Assembly (NCBI GenBank): GCA_916613615.1 | Contig: OU744723.1 | Coordinates: 65,046,239 to 65,110,238, forward strand | Direction of reading: 5' to 3' | Source of the DNA: Steromphala cineraria | Taxonomy: Eukaryota; Mollusca; Gastropoda; Trochida; Trochidae | Length of the DNA stretch: 64,000 nt | In this document: positions 25,773-36,489 of the stretch, one piece after another | Layout of the letters: each line of letters starts with the position of its first letter | Numbering within the stretch: position 1 is the first letter of the stretch | The notes under the pieces: generated by a model | What the model saw: the letters and a program-made list of their open reading frames with translations, nothing else | Databases searched by the model: none | What the model was told of the DNA's origin: nothing | Program-made: the position numbers and the translations under genes

Positions 25773-27046
25773 GTAATGTTCTGAATAGCAATTAATGAAA
25801 ACCTTTGAAAAGAATCATACAGTAAACGAATATTCGAAACCTAGAACAAATAGATTTGTTAAATCTAAATTGTTGCAAGAATTTTGAGATTAGCTTGCTT
25901 ACTGCCCAGTAATTATCCTTACATCTTTTGGGCACCCACTCCTCACAACGGTCTGAGTATACACAGCATAATCTCAGGGAAGTTCAGCTAGCCAATCACA
26001 GGACTTCCGGCACAGGCCGAGGACATCAGGACAAAGTACGAGTAACTCATGTTAACCATTCTTTTCTACATTGTCCCCTCCATCCTTCTTTGTAAACTTA
26101 ATGATACGAAAAATTCTAACTGAACATGCGAATATACGGGACATTGTCAGACAGTGTGAAATATAGCACGATTAGTTCATATCAGACGTGATTGTCGCTG
26201 AAATCGGAACTTAAAATCATAACTCAGTCTTGTGAGATACCTTAATGTTATAATCATACGGCAATAAATTAAATGTAATTTGCTATCCGTGTATCTGATT
26301 CGCTGAACACTGTAACAGAAATTCAGTTCATACCTGCATAAACTTAACTTCGTGACGTCACATCACATGTAGCCACGCCCATTCACACTTAGCCACGCCC
26401 CAAATGACGGAACTATTCGTAAACAAGTAACATGTTTTATGTTGTACCAGTTCGCGAGAGTTCGGTAAAAAGACACAAATTACAAATAGCTAATATCAAA
26501 TGAATATTTAATTGTTTGTTTGATAAATTGCACGGCCTCATAACAATACAACCGTTTTCCCTCTCCCGCAGCCGCGGTTGTTGCAAGGGGATCGGTCATT
26601 GAAATGCCGCAATTTCAAGCTTTGAGAACTGTGCCGTTTAACAAAAACTTAAATTCGATTTGATCTGATTGCGTGTCATCAAGCCTTTAAGCCACATGTA
26701 TGGCACCTACGATAGTCTAATCGGCTATTTTCATCCCGAATCCAACAGTCGCGAGTTTGTGTTTATGTACAACGTTTGACACTAGGAATGTCAATGCCAC
26801 GTGACAAGACGTTGCGTGATTCCGTTGTGAAGTTTCAATTGCTGGTGAACTAGTCGTAGGCGGAGCTAAAAAATAACGACGTTTTGATTGACATTTTAAA
26901 TTTATCTCTCTCGTTTCGTTGAGAGGTGAATTCGTTCGCGTAAATAGTGCAGTCATATTTTTTCGAATGTGTTTATTTGGTGCAAACAAACGTATGAAAA
27001 CATCGAATTTGTGTATATTTATTTTATTTGTTTATTTATTTAGTTC
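25773..27046. other. Intron or intergenic, nothing firm
   Basis: A small CpG-rich, coding-like patch lies near 26700-26990 on the minus strand (90-codon frame), without family features. No acceptor/donor pair compatible with the 25548 exon was found here. Confidence 0.35.
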
Positions 27047-27123
27047 ATGGAGGTATAAACTTAAAAACCGCTGTGCAAACTTCGCGTCAGTTTGCAAATC
27101 GGTTTTTAAGTTTATACCTCCAT
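27047..27123. repeat. Perfect 24-bp-arm hairpin
   Basis: Arms 27047-27070 and 27100-27123 (ATGGAGGTATAAACTTAAAA and on) are exact reverse complements. The 29-nt loop contains a second inverted pair GCAAACT/AGTTTGC. The structure is isolated, with no TIR partner nearby. Confidence 0.85.
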
Positions 27124-27182
27124 ACCTCCTAACTTGATAAATTTTGAAGTTAATTCTTAAATATCAATTAGTGTAATACCAC

Positions 27183-28022
27183 AATGCAGACAGACAGACA
27201 GACAGACAAGTATTTTATTAAAGTCTCACTTGTGTACATTCATTTTATATTTACATAGAACAGGCAATAAAATGCACATATGCGGTTAAAAGTACACAAC
27301 CAATCGCTTGGTGATTTATGAGAGACTAAAAGCAAAATATATTCATATGCATAAAATAACTATAAAACTGTACATAAGTTAAAAGCATATAATACTGTAG
27401 AGAACCATAAAAGTAAGAGAGTAAAATTACGAATATAAAAGATGACGGCGTTTTGATAAGATAAGATTGCAGGTCCTGGCAGTGTGTAAGTCACTAAAAA
27501 GAACGTAAAACTTTAAAGCATCGGTAAAACTAGTAAAATTAGAAAATATCTGGGCACTTTTCCTAAAAGTTCGTCTCTCTCCTCATTATACAGTGGGCAT
27601 TTAAAAAAGGCATGGAATTCATCCTCAATTTCATTACAGTTAAAACAAAGCCGTTCTTCCGTTGGAATGTTCTCGTAGCGGCCTGTCTCTATCCTTAAAG
27701 GGGCTACACCAAAACGGAGCTTTGCAAATGAACTTCGGTGAGATTTCGCTATCGGGGCATGTAGATATGACTCTGTGCAGAGATCCTGTTTAAAGTGCTT
27801 ATATTTTCGAAGTTTGGTTCGTCCGTTTCTTGTCTCTTCGCACTGGACATTTTCCCTCCATTCGGCTTTGCAGTTATTAAAAGCTTGCGTCTTTACAGTT
27901 CTGACTAGAAGGCGTGACTCTATCCGTTGTTGAGTTCTTAAATGGGAGAGACTATTTTGATCCATGTAGACTTTTACTCTGTGGGCCCAGTTCTTCCTTT
28001 TGACACAATTAGACCATAAAAA
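27183..28022 (-). mobile_element. LINE, 5'-truncated, C-terminal ORF2 end
   Basis: Minus strand. An open frame from about 28022 to 27513 reads LWSNCVKRKNWAHRVKVYMD at its start and later SSFAKLRFGVAPLRIETGRY, then RLCFNCNEIEDEFHAFFKC. The C-x2-C-x8-H-x4-C knuckle and the FAKLRxGxxPLxIETGRY block are typical of the extreme C-terminus of non-LTR retrotransposon ORF2. The frame ends at 27513, a ~310-bp 3' UTR follows, and the 3' end is a CAGA/TCTG microsatellite tail (27187-27208). Truncation before the reverse transcriptase is the usual outcome of incomplete target-primed integration. It lies antisense to the flanking plus-strand exons. Confidence 0.85.
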
Positions 28023-28158
28023 CGTGATTTTATTTATTTATTTATTTTATGCATGTATGGCGCCACAGAAGTGTGTGGTTATGACGTCACGATGTAATCG
28101 CGCCGTCAAAAAGGCTGCCGAATCGCAAAACAGTTAGTATCGACAACTTTTGTTAGAT

Positions 28159-28522
28159 TTAAAGGGGCAGTAGCACGTTTTTAAGGGGAATATAAGGTGA
28201 TGCGAGGAAAATAAAAATTAATGGTTCCAATTGAAAGACAATGTATTTAAACTAAATGGAGCAGTAATAAATCAAGTATATAACGTAAAGTTTAGCCATG
28301 CGATTCGTTTTTCTACACAAAATGAATTAAAGGTGTTCACACAAAAATGGTCGCCAATGGATTTTATGTGAATCTTCATACTTTGTCCTCTGACTTTGGA
28401 TGATTGGCTTGTGTAATGAGATTTTTGACACTGTCACAATAATACATTTAGCATTAAGTCACAATTATCGGTGAAAAATTGAAAATATAAAATTATCAAA
28501 AAACGCGCTACTGCCCCTTTAA
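28159..28522 (+). mobile_element. TTAA-flanked 364-bp miniature element, copy 1
   Basis: TTAA at 28159-28162 and 28519-28522 bound TIRs starting AGGGGCAGTAGCACGTTTTT (right end with one change). Internal words GGTGATG, GAAAATAAAAATTAATGG and CACAAAATGAATTAAAGGTG are shared with the copies at 33663, 43972 and 46183. TTAA target duplication with short TIRs is the piggyBac signature. There is no gene inside, so it depends on a transposase in trans. Confidence 0.9.
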
Positions 28523-29081
28523 GGGCAATTAAAACCAGATAAGTACTCGCCCGTATAAGATATCGCAGCGTAATATTTATAGGGCAATATCAAAATAGTG
28601 TAATATCATAATGCAATTATGACGTCAGAGTATCGCTGCAAAGTCGATGAAATGCTTGTTTCAGCAAAGTTTTGCAGATTTTTTTACAGCGAGTAATCAA
28701 CGGAATACTAAAGTCCCTTCCATTAATACTAATTTTATTAAACTCGTGAATGATTCGGTATCAAACTCGCTTTTGCTTGTTTTATACAAAATCAAGAACT
28801 CATTTAATAAATAAATGAATGAAATGGAAGGTGGTTTAGTATCCTGTATGTCTGACCCCGTTAATAAACTATAGAATGTCACTTCTGACGAGACTAGGAT
28901 CCGCGCACCTTCAGTGTGGAAACATATTAACATGTTGACAGTTCAGTCCAGATAAGATTAATATTTATGATATTTCACACTCACCGAAGCATCTATAATA
29001 TTTTATCATGGCAAACAAAATTCATTCATATTCTATTATTGAAGTAATACTTTGCATGCATGTTTATTTTTATCTGTTCAG
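28523..29081. other. Intron or intergenic, nothing firm
   Basis: No supportable feature. A 78-codon minus frame at 28697 has no family features. Confidence 0.35.
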
Positions 29082-29135
29082 TACAGACAACGGGTACACC
29101 ACAAAGAGGCACATTGTAATACTCACAAAATACAG
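29082..29135 (+). CDS. Tentative 54-bp exon
   Basis: A strong acceptor (pyrimidine-rich TTTATTTTTATCTGTTCAG ending at 29081) and a strong donor (CAG/GTAAG at 29136) bound 54 nt, open in phase 0 (YRQRVHHKEAHCNTHKIQ) and in one other phase. It sits between the apple-like exon and the downstream exon set and could join the former in phase 0. It does not supply the shift to phase 1 needed at 31311. The two splice signals are good but the exon has no recognisable content. Confidence 0.3.
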
Positions 29136-29155
29136 GTAAGATTTACAAAGTGAAA

Positions 29156-30150
29156 GTTTATTCGTATTCGAGGCCTCATTGCCAAAAGTACAAAATCGTA
29201 TGTATATATAATCAGAGCGCATGGACATCGAAATGGTCTATTACATAGGTAGATTACGTTTGAGAAAAATAGCAATATTCTTAAGATGTTCAATATAAGC
29301 AAGTTACATTTTTCCCTTGTCTGATTGGTATGAAAATGGCTTGGTAACTTATTTCATAAAATGGACAAACTAATGAAAAGTGAAAATTATCTTGAATTAG
29401 ACCAGTGGCATTTTGTACATTTAAGTAGGTCAGTATCAATTTAACATATCGGTATTGCTGTATATTGAGTTTGTGACTCATACATCTAAACTTACACAGA
29501 GTACGTAGCAAGTCTCTATTTGAAATAAGTTTCAAAATGTAAATCTCTGGTTCCAGAATACTCTTGTAAGAACAATAATTATACAGATATGATGATGAAC
29601 ATAATTTTCTATGCCATAACTGATACTGAATATCATGACGTCGTTGTTTAAAACATTGCATAAAAGCTGGAATGTCACCACAATCTTGAGATATCCATAC
29701 ATATGAAAAACCAGTTTCCATTAACATGGTACGAACATGCGACACCCAACTGATACCACCATGGTCGTCATATGATTTAAGCATAAGATAGCAGGCCTTT
29801 GGATGGCGACTCGTTTCCATGTTAAATAACCTTGTCCAATAATTAACTCATCTTTGAAAATAGTAAATACATAGTCTTGTCCTACCAACTTCTCCAAGAA
29901 TAGTTCTTGAAAAAAGATCTATGAAGGACACCTATAAGTAGATCACTCCCTATTTCAGCATGGCTGTTTAATAAAAATGTAAGAAATGTGATATAGTATC
30001 GAGCAAATGTGTTAGCTATTGCATAAAGTTTATTTTTACATTTCAGATTACAGTGAGGCAAAGAGATAACAGTAAGTGATTTTATTGTTCCAAGGTCGTA
30101 GATTTTCGTTGTAGCCAACAAAAGTGTTACCTTTGTCATATTTATTGGAT
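29156..30150 (-). mobile_element. LINE, 5'-truncated, C-terminal ORF2 end
   Basis: Minus strand. A frame from 29820 to 29290 reads KACYLMLKSYDDHGGISWVS, then SYVWISQDCGDIPAFMQCFK, and ends FHFSLVCPFYEISYQAIF. These match the layout of LINE ORF2 C-terminal regions (WVSxVRxML, GFxYVWxxQxxGD, the partial knuckle with CPxY). A separate frame at 30139-29882 is probably its continuation after breaks. The 3' end is near 29156, where the reverse strand carries AATAAA. It is a different subfamily from the 27183 copy, again antisense to the host exons. Confidence 0.75.
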
Positions 30151-31009
30151 CGATATATATCTACTTCTTGATCAAATATCAATGTTTCATAGTTTCTGAT
30201 GTAAAAATATGTTGTGGCAGTATCGTGTATCGCTGATAAGATCAGAATTGCAATCAGTCAAATAATTTTTACCAGTTAATAATTTGTAGAAGCTCTGTAT
30301 CGACGAAATATAACTAAAATATGAAATCATTGATTATCGTGGTGTTGTTCAATAACTCTTGTCAAACATGTCTGTAAGAATTATTGAATCTGACCTTTTA
30401 AATATATAACAATATCATTCTGCGTAGCTCTATTTATGTTAAATATAAAGTCTGTTTCGAATGAACCCATGTCCATTTCCAATTAGAGATCACATTGTTT
30501 CCTAATTTACTCGTTGATGTAAAAACTTCACTTCAATGCTATACAAATGTTTTAGCCTAGGTAAATATTAAAATGGGCTTCAGGTGGGATGAAGAGTACC
30601 ATGTTTCCGACTGATTTAATGGTGAACACTTATACAGCATCTTTTGTGCAAATACCTATCTAAGTGAAGCTATAATTATTCATGAATATCTTTATCAAGG
30701 ATACATTGTTGAAACAGTAGATTATCTTGTTAAACAATAGCATGCTATGAATAAATATTGTATCACCATGAAATCGTAACTGCCTGTCTTTCTGTCTCAC
30801 TATGTATGTATATATCTATGTATATATGTATGTATGATTGATGGCGGTAAATTTCATTCAAAAAACTTATTACAATTATGACATAATACACTGCAATTGA
30901 CATTCTTTATCTGAACGTGATTAGCAGGAGGATAACATTTTATTAATTTGACAGACTTCTTTATCAAGATGATATTAATTTGTTAATCTTTTTCCATGGA
31001 GCTATGAGT
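30151..31009. other. Intron or intergenic, nothing firm
   Basis: Simple AT-rich sequence with TGTA-type runs near 30800-30835. No exon found. Confidence 0.35.
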
Positions 31010-31241
31010 TTAAAGGGGGTCTGCAACTTGAATTTTTAACATCCAGAGTTTTTTAGCAGGCCCCCGAAAGAGTCGTAAATGCTCGATAGGGACAAATCAA
31101 TTGGTTACGAACCGCTTACAGCTGACAACCTGTACCAATTTTGTTTCAAGGATTTCGTCCCTACCTAGTATTTACAACTATTTCGGGGCCCTGCTAATAA
31201 AACTCTGGAAGTAAAAAATACAGGTTGCAGACCCCCTTTAA
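31010..31241. mobile_element. TTAA-flanked foldback miniature element
   Basis: TTAA at 31010-31013 and 31238-31241 bounds long TIRs of about 85-90 bp beginning AGGGGGTCTGCAACTTG and, inverted, AGGGGGTCTGCAACCTG. The arms stay complementary through CCAGAGTTTT, AGCAGG-CCCCGAAA and GTAGGGACGAAATC-like words, leaving a ~50-bp centre. It is unrelated in sequence to the 364-bp family but has the same TTAA specificity. Confidence 0.9.
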
Positions 31242-31310
31242 GGTGCAAATAGTCTGTCAATATAATCTTCGTACAATTTCTAATGAATTATTCATTTACT
31301 ATATCAACAG

Positions 31311-31379
31311 CCATTACGACACAAACTACAACTGAGAAGAAGGAGGCAGCTGTAAAGGAACAGAAAAAGCTTACATCAG
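31311..31379 (+). CDS. Exon: Thr/Lys/Glu-rich linker (gene model 31311-36489)
   Basis: Acceptor ATCAACAG ends at 31310 and donor CAG/GTGATC begins at 31380. The 69 nt are open in phase 1 and read AITTQTTTEKKEAAVKEQKK then LTS. The exon is symmetrical (phase 1 in, phase 1 out), so it splices in frame to the phase-1 acceptor at 32891. The composition is that of a flexible, possibly O-glycosylated stalk between two extracellular modules. An upstream exon ending in phase 1 is required and was not found. Confidence 0.5.
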
Positions 31380-34300
31380 GTGATCTTTTTCAACAATTCT
31401 CACGAAATTTATGTGATTTTCCACTAAAAAAAGCATTTATAGCTGAATCCCTCTGTCGATCAATGTGATAAGAGACGTTGGGTATTTTAGACTTTCGGAA
31501 CTTAGAATATGGACCAAATAAATGTATCGAAATTATTTTATGTTATTGTTAGTGTACGCACTGTCTAACAAATAGAGGCATTTAAGGACACTTTCAATTT
31601 CAATGAACATTTTTATTCTTCATTGATTGATATTATGTGATGCATTATTTTGTCTATTCATATGAAAGAATTTTTACGTTTGTGACTAGTCCAGTGTAAT
31701 TTATTTGAATAACTTTTGTTCTAGTTGCTCATGTCCTTAGAAATATAAAGAACGAAATAACAATTAAGAATAATAAATTAAATAATACTCAACATGTCAC
31801 GATTGAAAGCAAAACTAAAATGAGACAGAATAAACAAGCGAAAGGTAGATATCAACACCTGGATGAAGCTATTCCATTGATGCTTCCCTGATAGTTGCAC
31901 GTGTACTACAGTCTGCATGACAGATCCACAGTTCGAACATGAATCTGGTACCCCACTGCAATTCTCATTTATGAACTGATCCAATCAGGGCAGTGCGATC
32001 TTTCAAGTGACTTTTTCAACCAGTCAGGGGTCCGCTGAAATATTTGGTACTCGTTTTTGGTACCTCGCTGCAATTCTCCGCTGAAATATTTGGAACTTAT
32101 ATATCGATTATTTATTATGGGTACCTCACCGCAATTGGATTTATGTACTGATCCAAAGGCGTCATATTGTATCGTGATTGTAATCTTTTCAATCTGATCA
32201 ATTCAATCATTCAGGGGCCAACTTTAATGTCATTGCCGCTAAAGGATTTTTGTGTCAAGGCTTGATGTCTTGAGTGCGGAGATAACCTGACCAAAACCCC
32301 ATAGAGCATTAGATCGATCAAAACCTCACCGAGGTACACAAGCTGATTTATCTTTGATTTCAGTGAGAGACGTTTATCTCTTATGATAGATGCAGCCAAC
32401 CACAGGCAGCTTAAGGTTTTAGTTCGGTTCATGTGGTGACGATTTGTAGAAATCATTTTGGGTTACAAAACTTGTTGACTTTCTTGACGTTTCCATGTCT
32501 TTGGCCACTTGGTCAGTATCCACAAATCAGATATTGAAAGTGCAACAACAACAAAATCCGAATTTTTTTTTTAGAGGGCTATTTTGAGGAGTGAATAAAC
32601 AAATATTATTTCAGACTCTTCGTAAAAATACGAACTGATTTGAATACGACAGTAAAATATGCTTTTGAAATTATATGTTTTTGAATAAAAGTTCATTCAA
32701 TCATATATTTTTCCAAGAGCGTAAAGGGATTTCTGACCCCAAAACAAAATACAAATGTTGACAAAAAGTTTATTATAAATGATACAGATATGTTTGTATA
32801 TATACACCTTATAAACGTTTCGTTAAGGATTCATGATATACCGAAACCTGCAGAACAATTTGCTTTTATTCTTAATGACTTTAATTTCAGTAAATTCTAG
32901 GAGTAAGAAACCCAAGAGGAAGAGATTCTGCCTTCTCAAGAGAGGAAAACCTAATGGTAAGATGTTAATAGTACTTCTTGTGAAGGTTTTCTTTTTTGAC
33001 ATGTCACAATATGACTGAACTGAGGTTATTTCAAAATGTTCACCATTTACATTTTTTAATTAACAATCCTGATTTAAAGTATTACCTTACTATTCACTAT
33101 TCACAAACCTTCTGACCTTGATAGCACAATAGCATTGAAGTCCTTTGATATACACTGAGGTACAAAATAAACTTAAAACCAGGTGTGTTTCTCTATCGAT
33201 TTATAAATTAACTGAGAGTTATTTAATGCATTTGATTAGTGTATGATCACAATACCACACACTTGAAGTGGTTTGAACAGATTTTGAAATGTCTTTGTGT
33301 TTCAAATTTATCAAATATCATTGTTTGATGTAGCAGTGGGTAAAAATCATAATTTACACCAACATAACCCACACCATATTTAAGGTCTTGTAAACGTTTG
33401 AAGACTAAGACTCATTTCTTGGTTTTAAGCTAGAATAAGTCTTAACGTCTTGTTTGTTTATAAAAAGTAGTGTTTTATCAAAATTAAAATTTGGGACTTT
33501 CGATTAAAAAATGGTTAACAATTTAAAAACCACTCAGAAATATTCTTTTACTGATAATTCATCCTGTACTTGTTTTGTAATTTAGTATGGCGTCAGAAAC
33601 TTTGTATATTTGTATTTGAAAATCTTACATTTAATAAATCAAACTAAGATAAACAGCAATCTTTAAAGGGGCAGTAGCACGTTTTTAGGAGACATATAAG
33701 GTGATGTCAGGAAAATGAAAATTAATGGTTCCAATTGAAAGACAATGTACTTAAACTAAATGGAGCAGTAATAATTCAAATATATAACGTAAAGTTTAGC
33801 CATGCAGTTACTTTTTCTTTCACAAAATGAATTAAAGGTGTTCACATAAAATGGCCCCCAAATAATTTTAAGTGAATCTTCATACTTTGCCCCCTGACTG
33901 TGGATGATTGGTGTGTGTAATGAGATTTTTGACACCGTCAAAATAATACATTTAACATTAACTAACAATTATCAGTGAAAATGTTGAAATATAGAATTGT
34001 CAAAAAACGTGCTACTGCCCCTTTAAAAGCCTAACATAATTTTTCATTCACTTTGATCATTGTTATTTGAATATATCTTTTTTTATAATGTTTTACAAAC
34101 TTAACCAAATGAGAATTTATTTCCATACAATTTTTTTTGTTTCGTCGTCATTATTGATTGTTAATCATTTTAAAATAATATTGTAAAATCCCTAACATAA
34201 CATAATTGTGAAAGTAATCCTTGCCGTTCTAAGGTGTCGTAAATTGATGTTTTAGGATTTCTGGCGAAAACAACAAGAAACCTGTACTATTTTGACCTGG

Positions 34301-36489
34301 CAGCAAAGGGCCACAAATTCAAATTAAGGGGGTTATCGTCACAGACTCATGAATTCGTCCATTTCGTCTTCCAAGAAGGGAAATTGTATGCACTTACAGA
34401 AGGACAGCTTAAAGTTGCAATCTATAGGAAGTACAAGCTTCACTTTAAGATAGATGTCAACGTCACAGGTATGACAACGACGGAATCAGGGTTAAATGTT
34501 TCCGAAAACTTATAGAGGATATCTTTTGTTTTGAGTGTGATATCACATATCTCTCGCCGAGTGACGGGATAGAGCCAGTATTTTCACGAGCGGCGCAGCC
34601 ACGAGTACAAATATAGGGTTTACCCCGTCACGAGATGAGAGATAAGTGATATCACACTTAAAACAAAAGATATCTGTTTACTATATGCCTCTGTGGTCGA
34701 AAATGTGGTAATTTATGTCCAAAATGCTCGAAAGTTTTCTAACGACGTCATACCATTGTTGATCGTAACTTAGCGACGGCGATGACGTCGCGTTGATTGT
34801 AAAAGTGACGTCAATCCATTGTAAACATGACGTCATCCCCTCTGTGATATTTTCACTAACTTGAAAAAGTGATATCACACTCAGTGGCGAAAACACTTTT
34901 CTAGAACTGAGAAAACTCAGTCTCTCACCGCTTAACATATAATAAATATTGGAGCTTAACAGTTAAACTTGATAAACCAAAAGTTTGTTTTTTGGAGGAT
35001 TTGCTCTATGAAGGAAGATACATATACAATGGAAATAACTCGCAAAATGAGCATATGGAAACTCGTTGATTACATCCATTGATTGATGATTCACGCACCA
35101 TTATTCAAATACTTCATTTCATAAACTTGGGTGATAAAAGATCGTGTTAAGCAGAAAGAGTTAAGGAGAGTCTAAAACATCGGCCCCTGGAGGGCTGCTC
35201 TTGTCAAGTGATTTCGATTTGATTGGCTATCACAAGTTTTAGTGATCAAATTTATCATCCTTATTTTTAGCAAAAGTTTTGATAGATATATGCAGGGCTT
35301 AAAATGAAAATCACACGATGCCCGATGGCTCATTTTCAAAACATTGTGGTCTTCACTTGAATGACTGAATTGCTGTGAAAGAGATAACTCTGCTAGCGAA
35401 ACGTTTGGTGAAGACATGTTCCTAGAATTATTTTTTAAAAATTCCAATATTCAAAAATTAATCCAATTTTTAATCAAGTTTAAAAATCAGTACCCCAAAG
35501 TCAGATAAATGGATTTGGATGTGAACAAAGCTTCAAACAAATATCTTATCCTTCAGTTGCTGACATGTACTACATGACTGTTCCTTAACTTCTTTTGAGT
35601 AGTATATATAAAAGTCCAAATCCATTGGTGAAAACCTGTCGTCATTTAATATATTGTTTTGTATTAAATATTTGTAATTATTATGTATTTTGGCCTATGG
35701 TCTCACGAATACGATGATGATTATGATAATGATAAGAGCATGGTTGTTCTTTATTTCTCAGTCTTGTGCAATGAACGAGTAAGACGCATGGCATTGGACA
35801 GGAAAAACAATGTCCTTGCTACTGTTAATGGGAAGAACAATGGAGACGAGAAGATACAATATTCTAAAGCAAAATCTATAAAAGAACTACAAATAGTTGA
35901 CCTTGTGAATACAAAGCCTACAGTTTTGACTACGAAAAAGACATTTTTGGACTTTGTTTATATTGATAGATGTGACGGGTTTGTATTTTAATTCTGTGTT
36001 TCTGGTTTCATTCATTTCCCTTTCTCTTTAATTTCTATTCTTTCCATTCAATTTCAATACAAATTATCATTCAATAAAATTGAAAATATAAACAATATTA
36101 CACAATACATAACTATTTTCTTGCAATCTGTGTTGTCTGAAATCAAATTGTGCAGCTCGGCAAGCCTGAAAGCTTTCAAGTCACGTTAGGAGTCTGTTAC
36201 ATACATATCAACTAATAAGTCATTCCAAACATCAAAGACGTATTTTTTATATATTCATTTAAGGTTGATCTTCTACCAAAGTACTGCGGAGTATCTTGTA
36301 GCCGTCAACTACAGAGGAGTAGACATCACCGAGTATAAGGAGATAAAACTCCCTGAAGTGAAAAACTTCAAAATTGAAAGTAAATTATTTTCTTACATAT
36401 TCATCAATGAAAAACTGGGTTTTATATATGATAATTTTATTTTCACGGTAGCCAGGTGCCGGAATCCCTTCAGCTACGTGACCAAATGA
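31311..36489 (+). CDS. Gene model: five exons, unknown beta-repeat protein
   Basis: The exons 31311-31379, 32891-32956, 34256-34468, 35762-35978 and 36264-36489 have GT/AG borders and matching phases throughout (1-1, 1-1, 1-1, 1-2, 2-stop), which is unlikely by chance. The product has a Thr/Lys-rich linker, a basic patch and three segments of the form F-x-x-F-hydrophobic, G-(K/L)-hydrophobic-Y or F, then hydrophobic-A/V, reminiscent of beta-propeller-like repeats (inference). Four cysteines lie in the C-terminal part. The signal-peptide/apple-like exon at 25548 is a candidate 5' end. Two antisense LINE relics and two TTAA elements occupy the region. Function is unknown. The alternative start at 32833 would make a four-exon, 259-residue secreted protein. 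Confidence 0.6.
32891..32956 (+). CDS. Exon: basic segment (gene model 31311-36489)
   Basis: An excellent acceptor (pyrimidine-rich run ending TTTAATTTCAG at 32890) and donor G/GTAAGA (32957) bound 66 nt, phase 1 to phase 1, reading VNSRSKKPKRKRFCLLKRGK then PN. Alternatively the exon starts upstream at ATG 32833, where MIYRNLQNNLLLFLMTLISV would serve as a signal peptide and give a complete 259-residue secreted protein from four exons. The pyrimidine tract inside that reading and the phase match to 31379 make me favour the internal-exon version slightly. Confidence 0.65.
33663..34026 (+). mobile_element. TTAA-flanked 364-bp miniature element, copy 2
   Basis: TTAA at 33663-33666 and 34023-34026; near-perfect TIRs AGGGGCAGTAGCACGTTTTT. 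Same orientation and length as copy 1 at 28159. It lies in the intron between the exons at 32891 and 34256. The 70-codon minus frame across it is incidental. Confidence 0.92.
34256..34468 (+). CDS. Exon: first beta-rich segment of unknown domain
   Basis: Acceptor GATGTTTTAG ends at 34255; donor CAG/GTATGA begins at 34469; phase 1 in and out. The 71 codons include RNLYYFDLAAKGHKFKLRGL, then EFVHFVFQEGKLYALTEGQL and KVAIYRKYK. The strand-turn-strand pattern (hydrophobic FVHFVF, then G-K-L-Y, then KVAIY) is repeated in the next two exons. An NVT sequon lies at the junction with the next exon. I do not recognise the family. A diverged paralogue of this exon is at 38294. Confidence 0.75.
34519..34935. 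repeat. Intronic foldback and TGACGTCA-rich repeat
   Basis: 34519-34672 is a foldback whose arms share GTGTGATATCAC, ATATCTCTCGC-like and GTGACGGG/CCCGTCAC words. The rest (to about 34935) carries four TGACGTCA-type sites (34743, 34784, 34806, 34829) and a second GTGATATCACAC at about 34870. It is comparable in style to the repeats at 10947 and 15110, though not clearly the same family. It lies wholly inside the intron after the 34256 exon. Confidence 0.6.
35762..35978 (+). CDS. Exon: second beta-rich segment of unknown domain
   Basis: Acceptor TTATTTCTCAG ends at 35761; donor GG/GTTTGT begins at 35979; phase 1 in, phase 2 out, matching both neighbours. It reads from LCNERVRRMALDRKNNVLAT through KELQIVDLVNTKPTVLTTKK to TFLDFVYIDRCDG. 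The last part pairs with LIFYQSTAEYLVAVNY of the next exon to make a second copy of the strand motif seen at 34256. Confidence 0.75.
36264..36489 (+). CDS. Terminal exon: third beta-rich segment
   Basis: Acceptor TATTCATTTAAG ends at 36263; phase 2 in. The frame reads LIFYQSTAEYLVAVNYRGVD, then ITEYKEIKLPEVKNFKIESK, then LFSYIFINEKLGFIYDNFIF and stops at 36487-36489. FSYIFINEKLGFIYDNFIF is the third copy of the motif. Together with 31311-35978 this gives 262 residues up to the stop, with no membrane segment at the C-terminus, so the product is predicted to be secreted if it has a signal peptide. No clear polyadenylation signal was seen close by. Confidence 0.75.

Noticed and set aside
27187..27208. 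CAGA run as an independent microsatellite locus
   Set aside because: It sits exactly at the 3' end of the minus-strand LINE and is best read as its tail.
32833..32890. ATG and hydrophobic run as a definite signal peptide exon
   Set aside because: The hydrophobic codons are the pyrimidine tract of a strong acceptor whose phase matches the 31311 exon. Kept only as an alternative.
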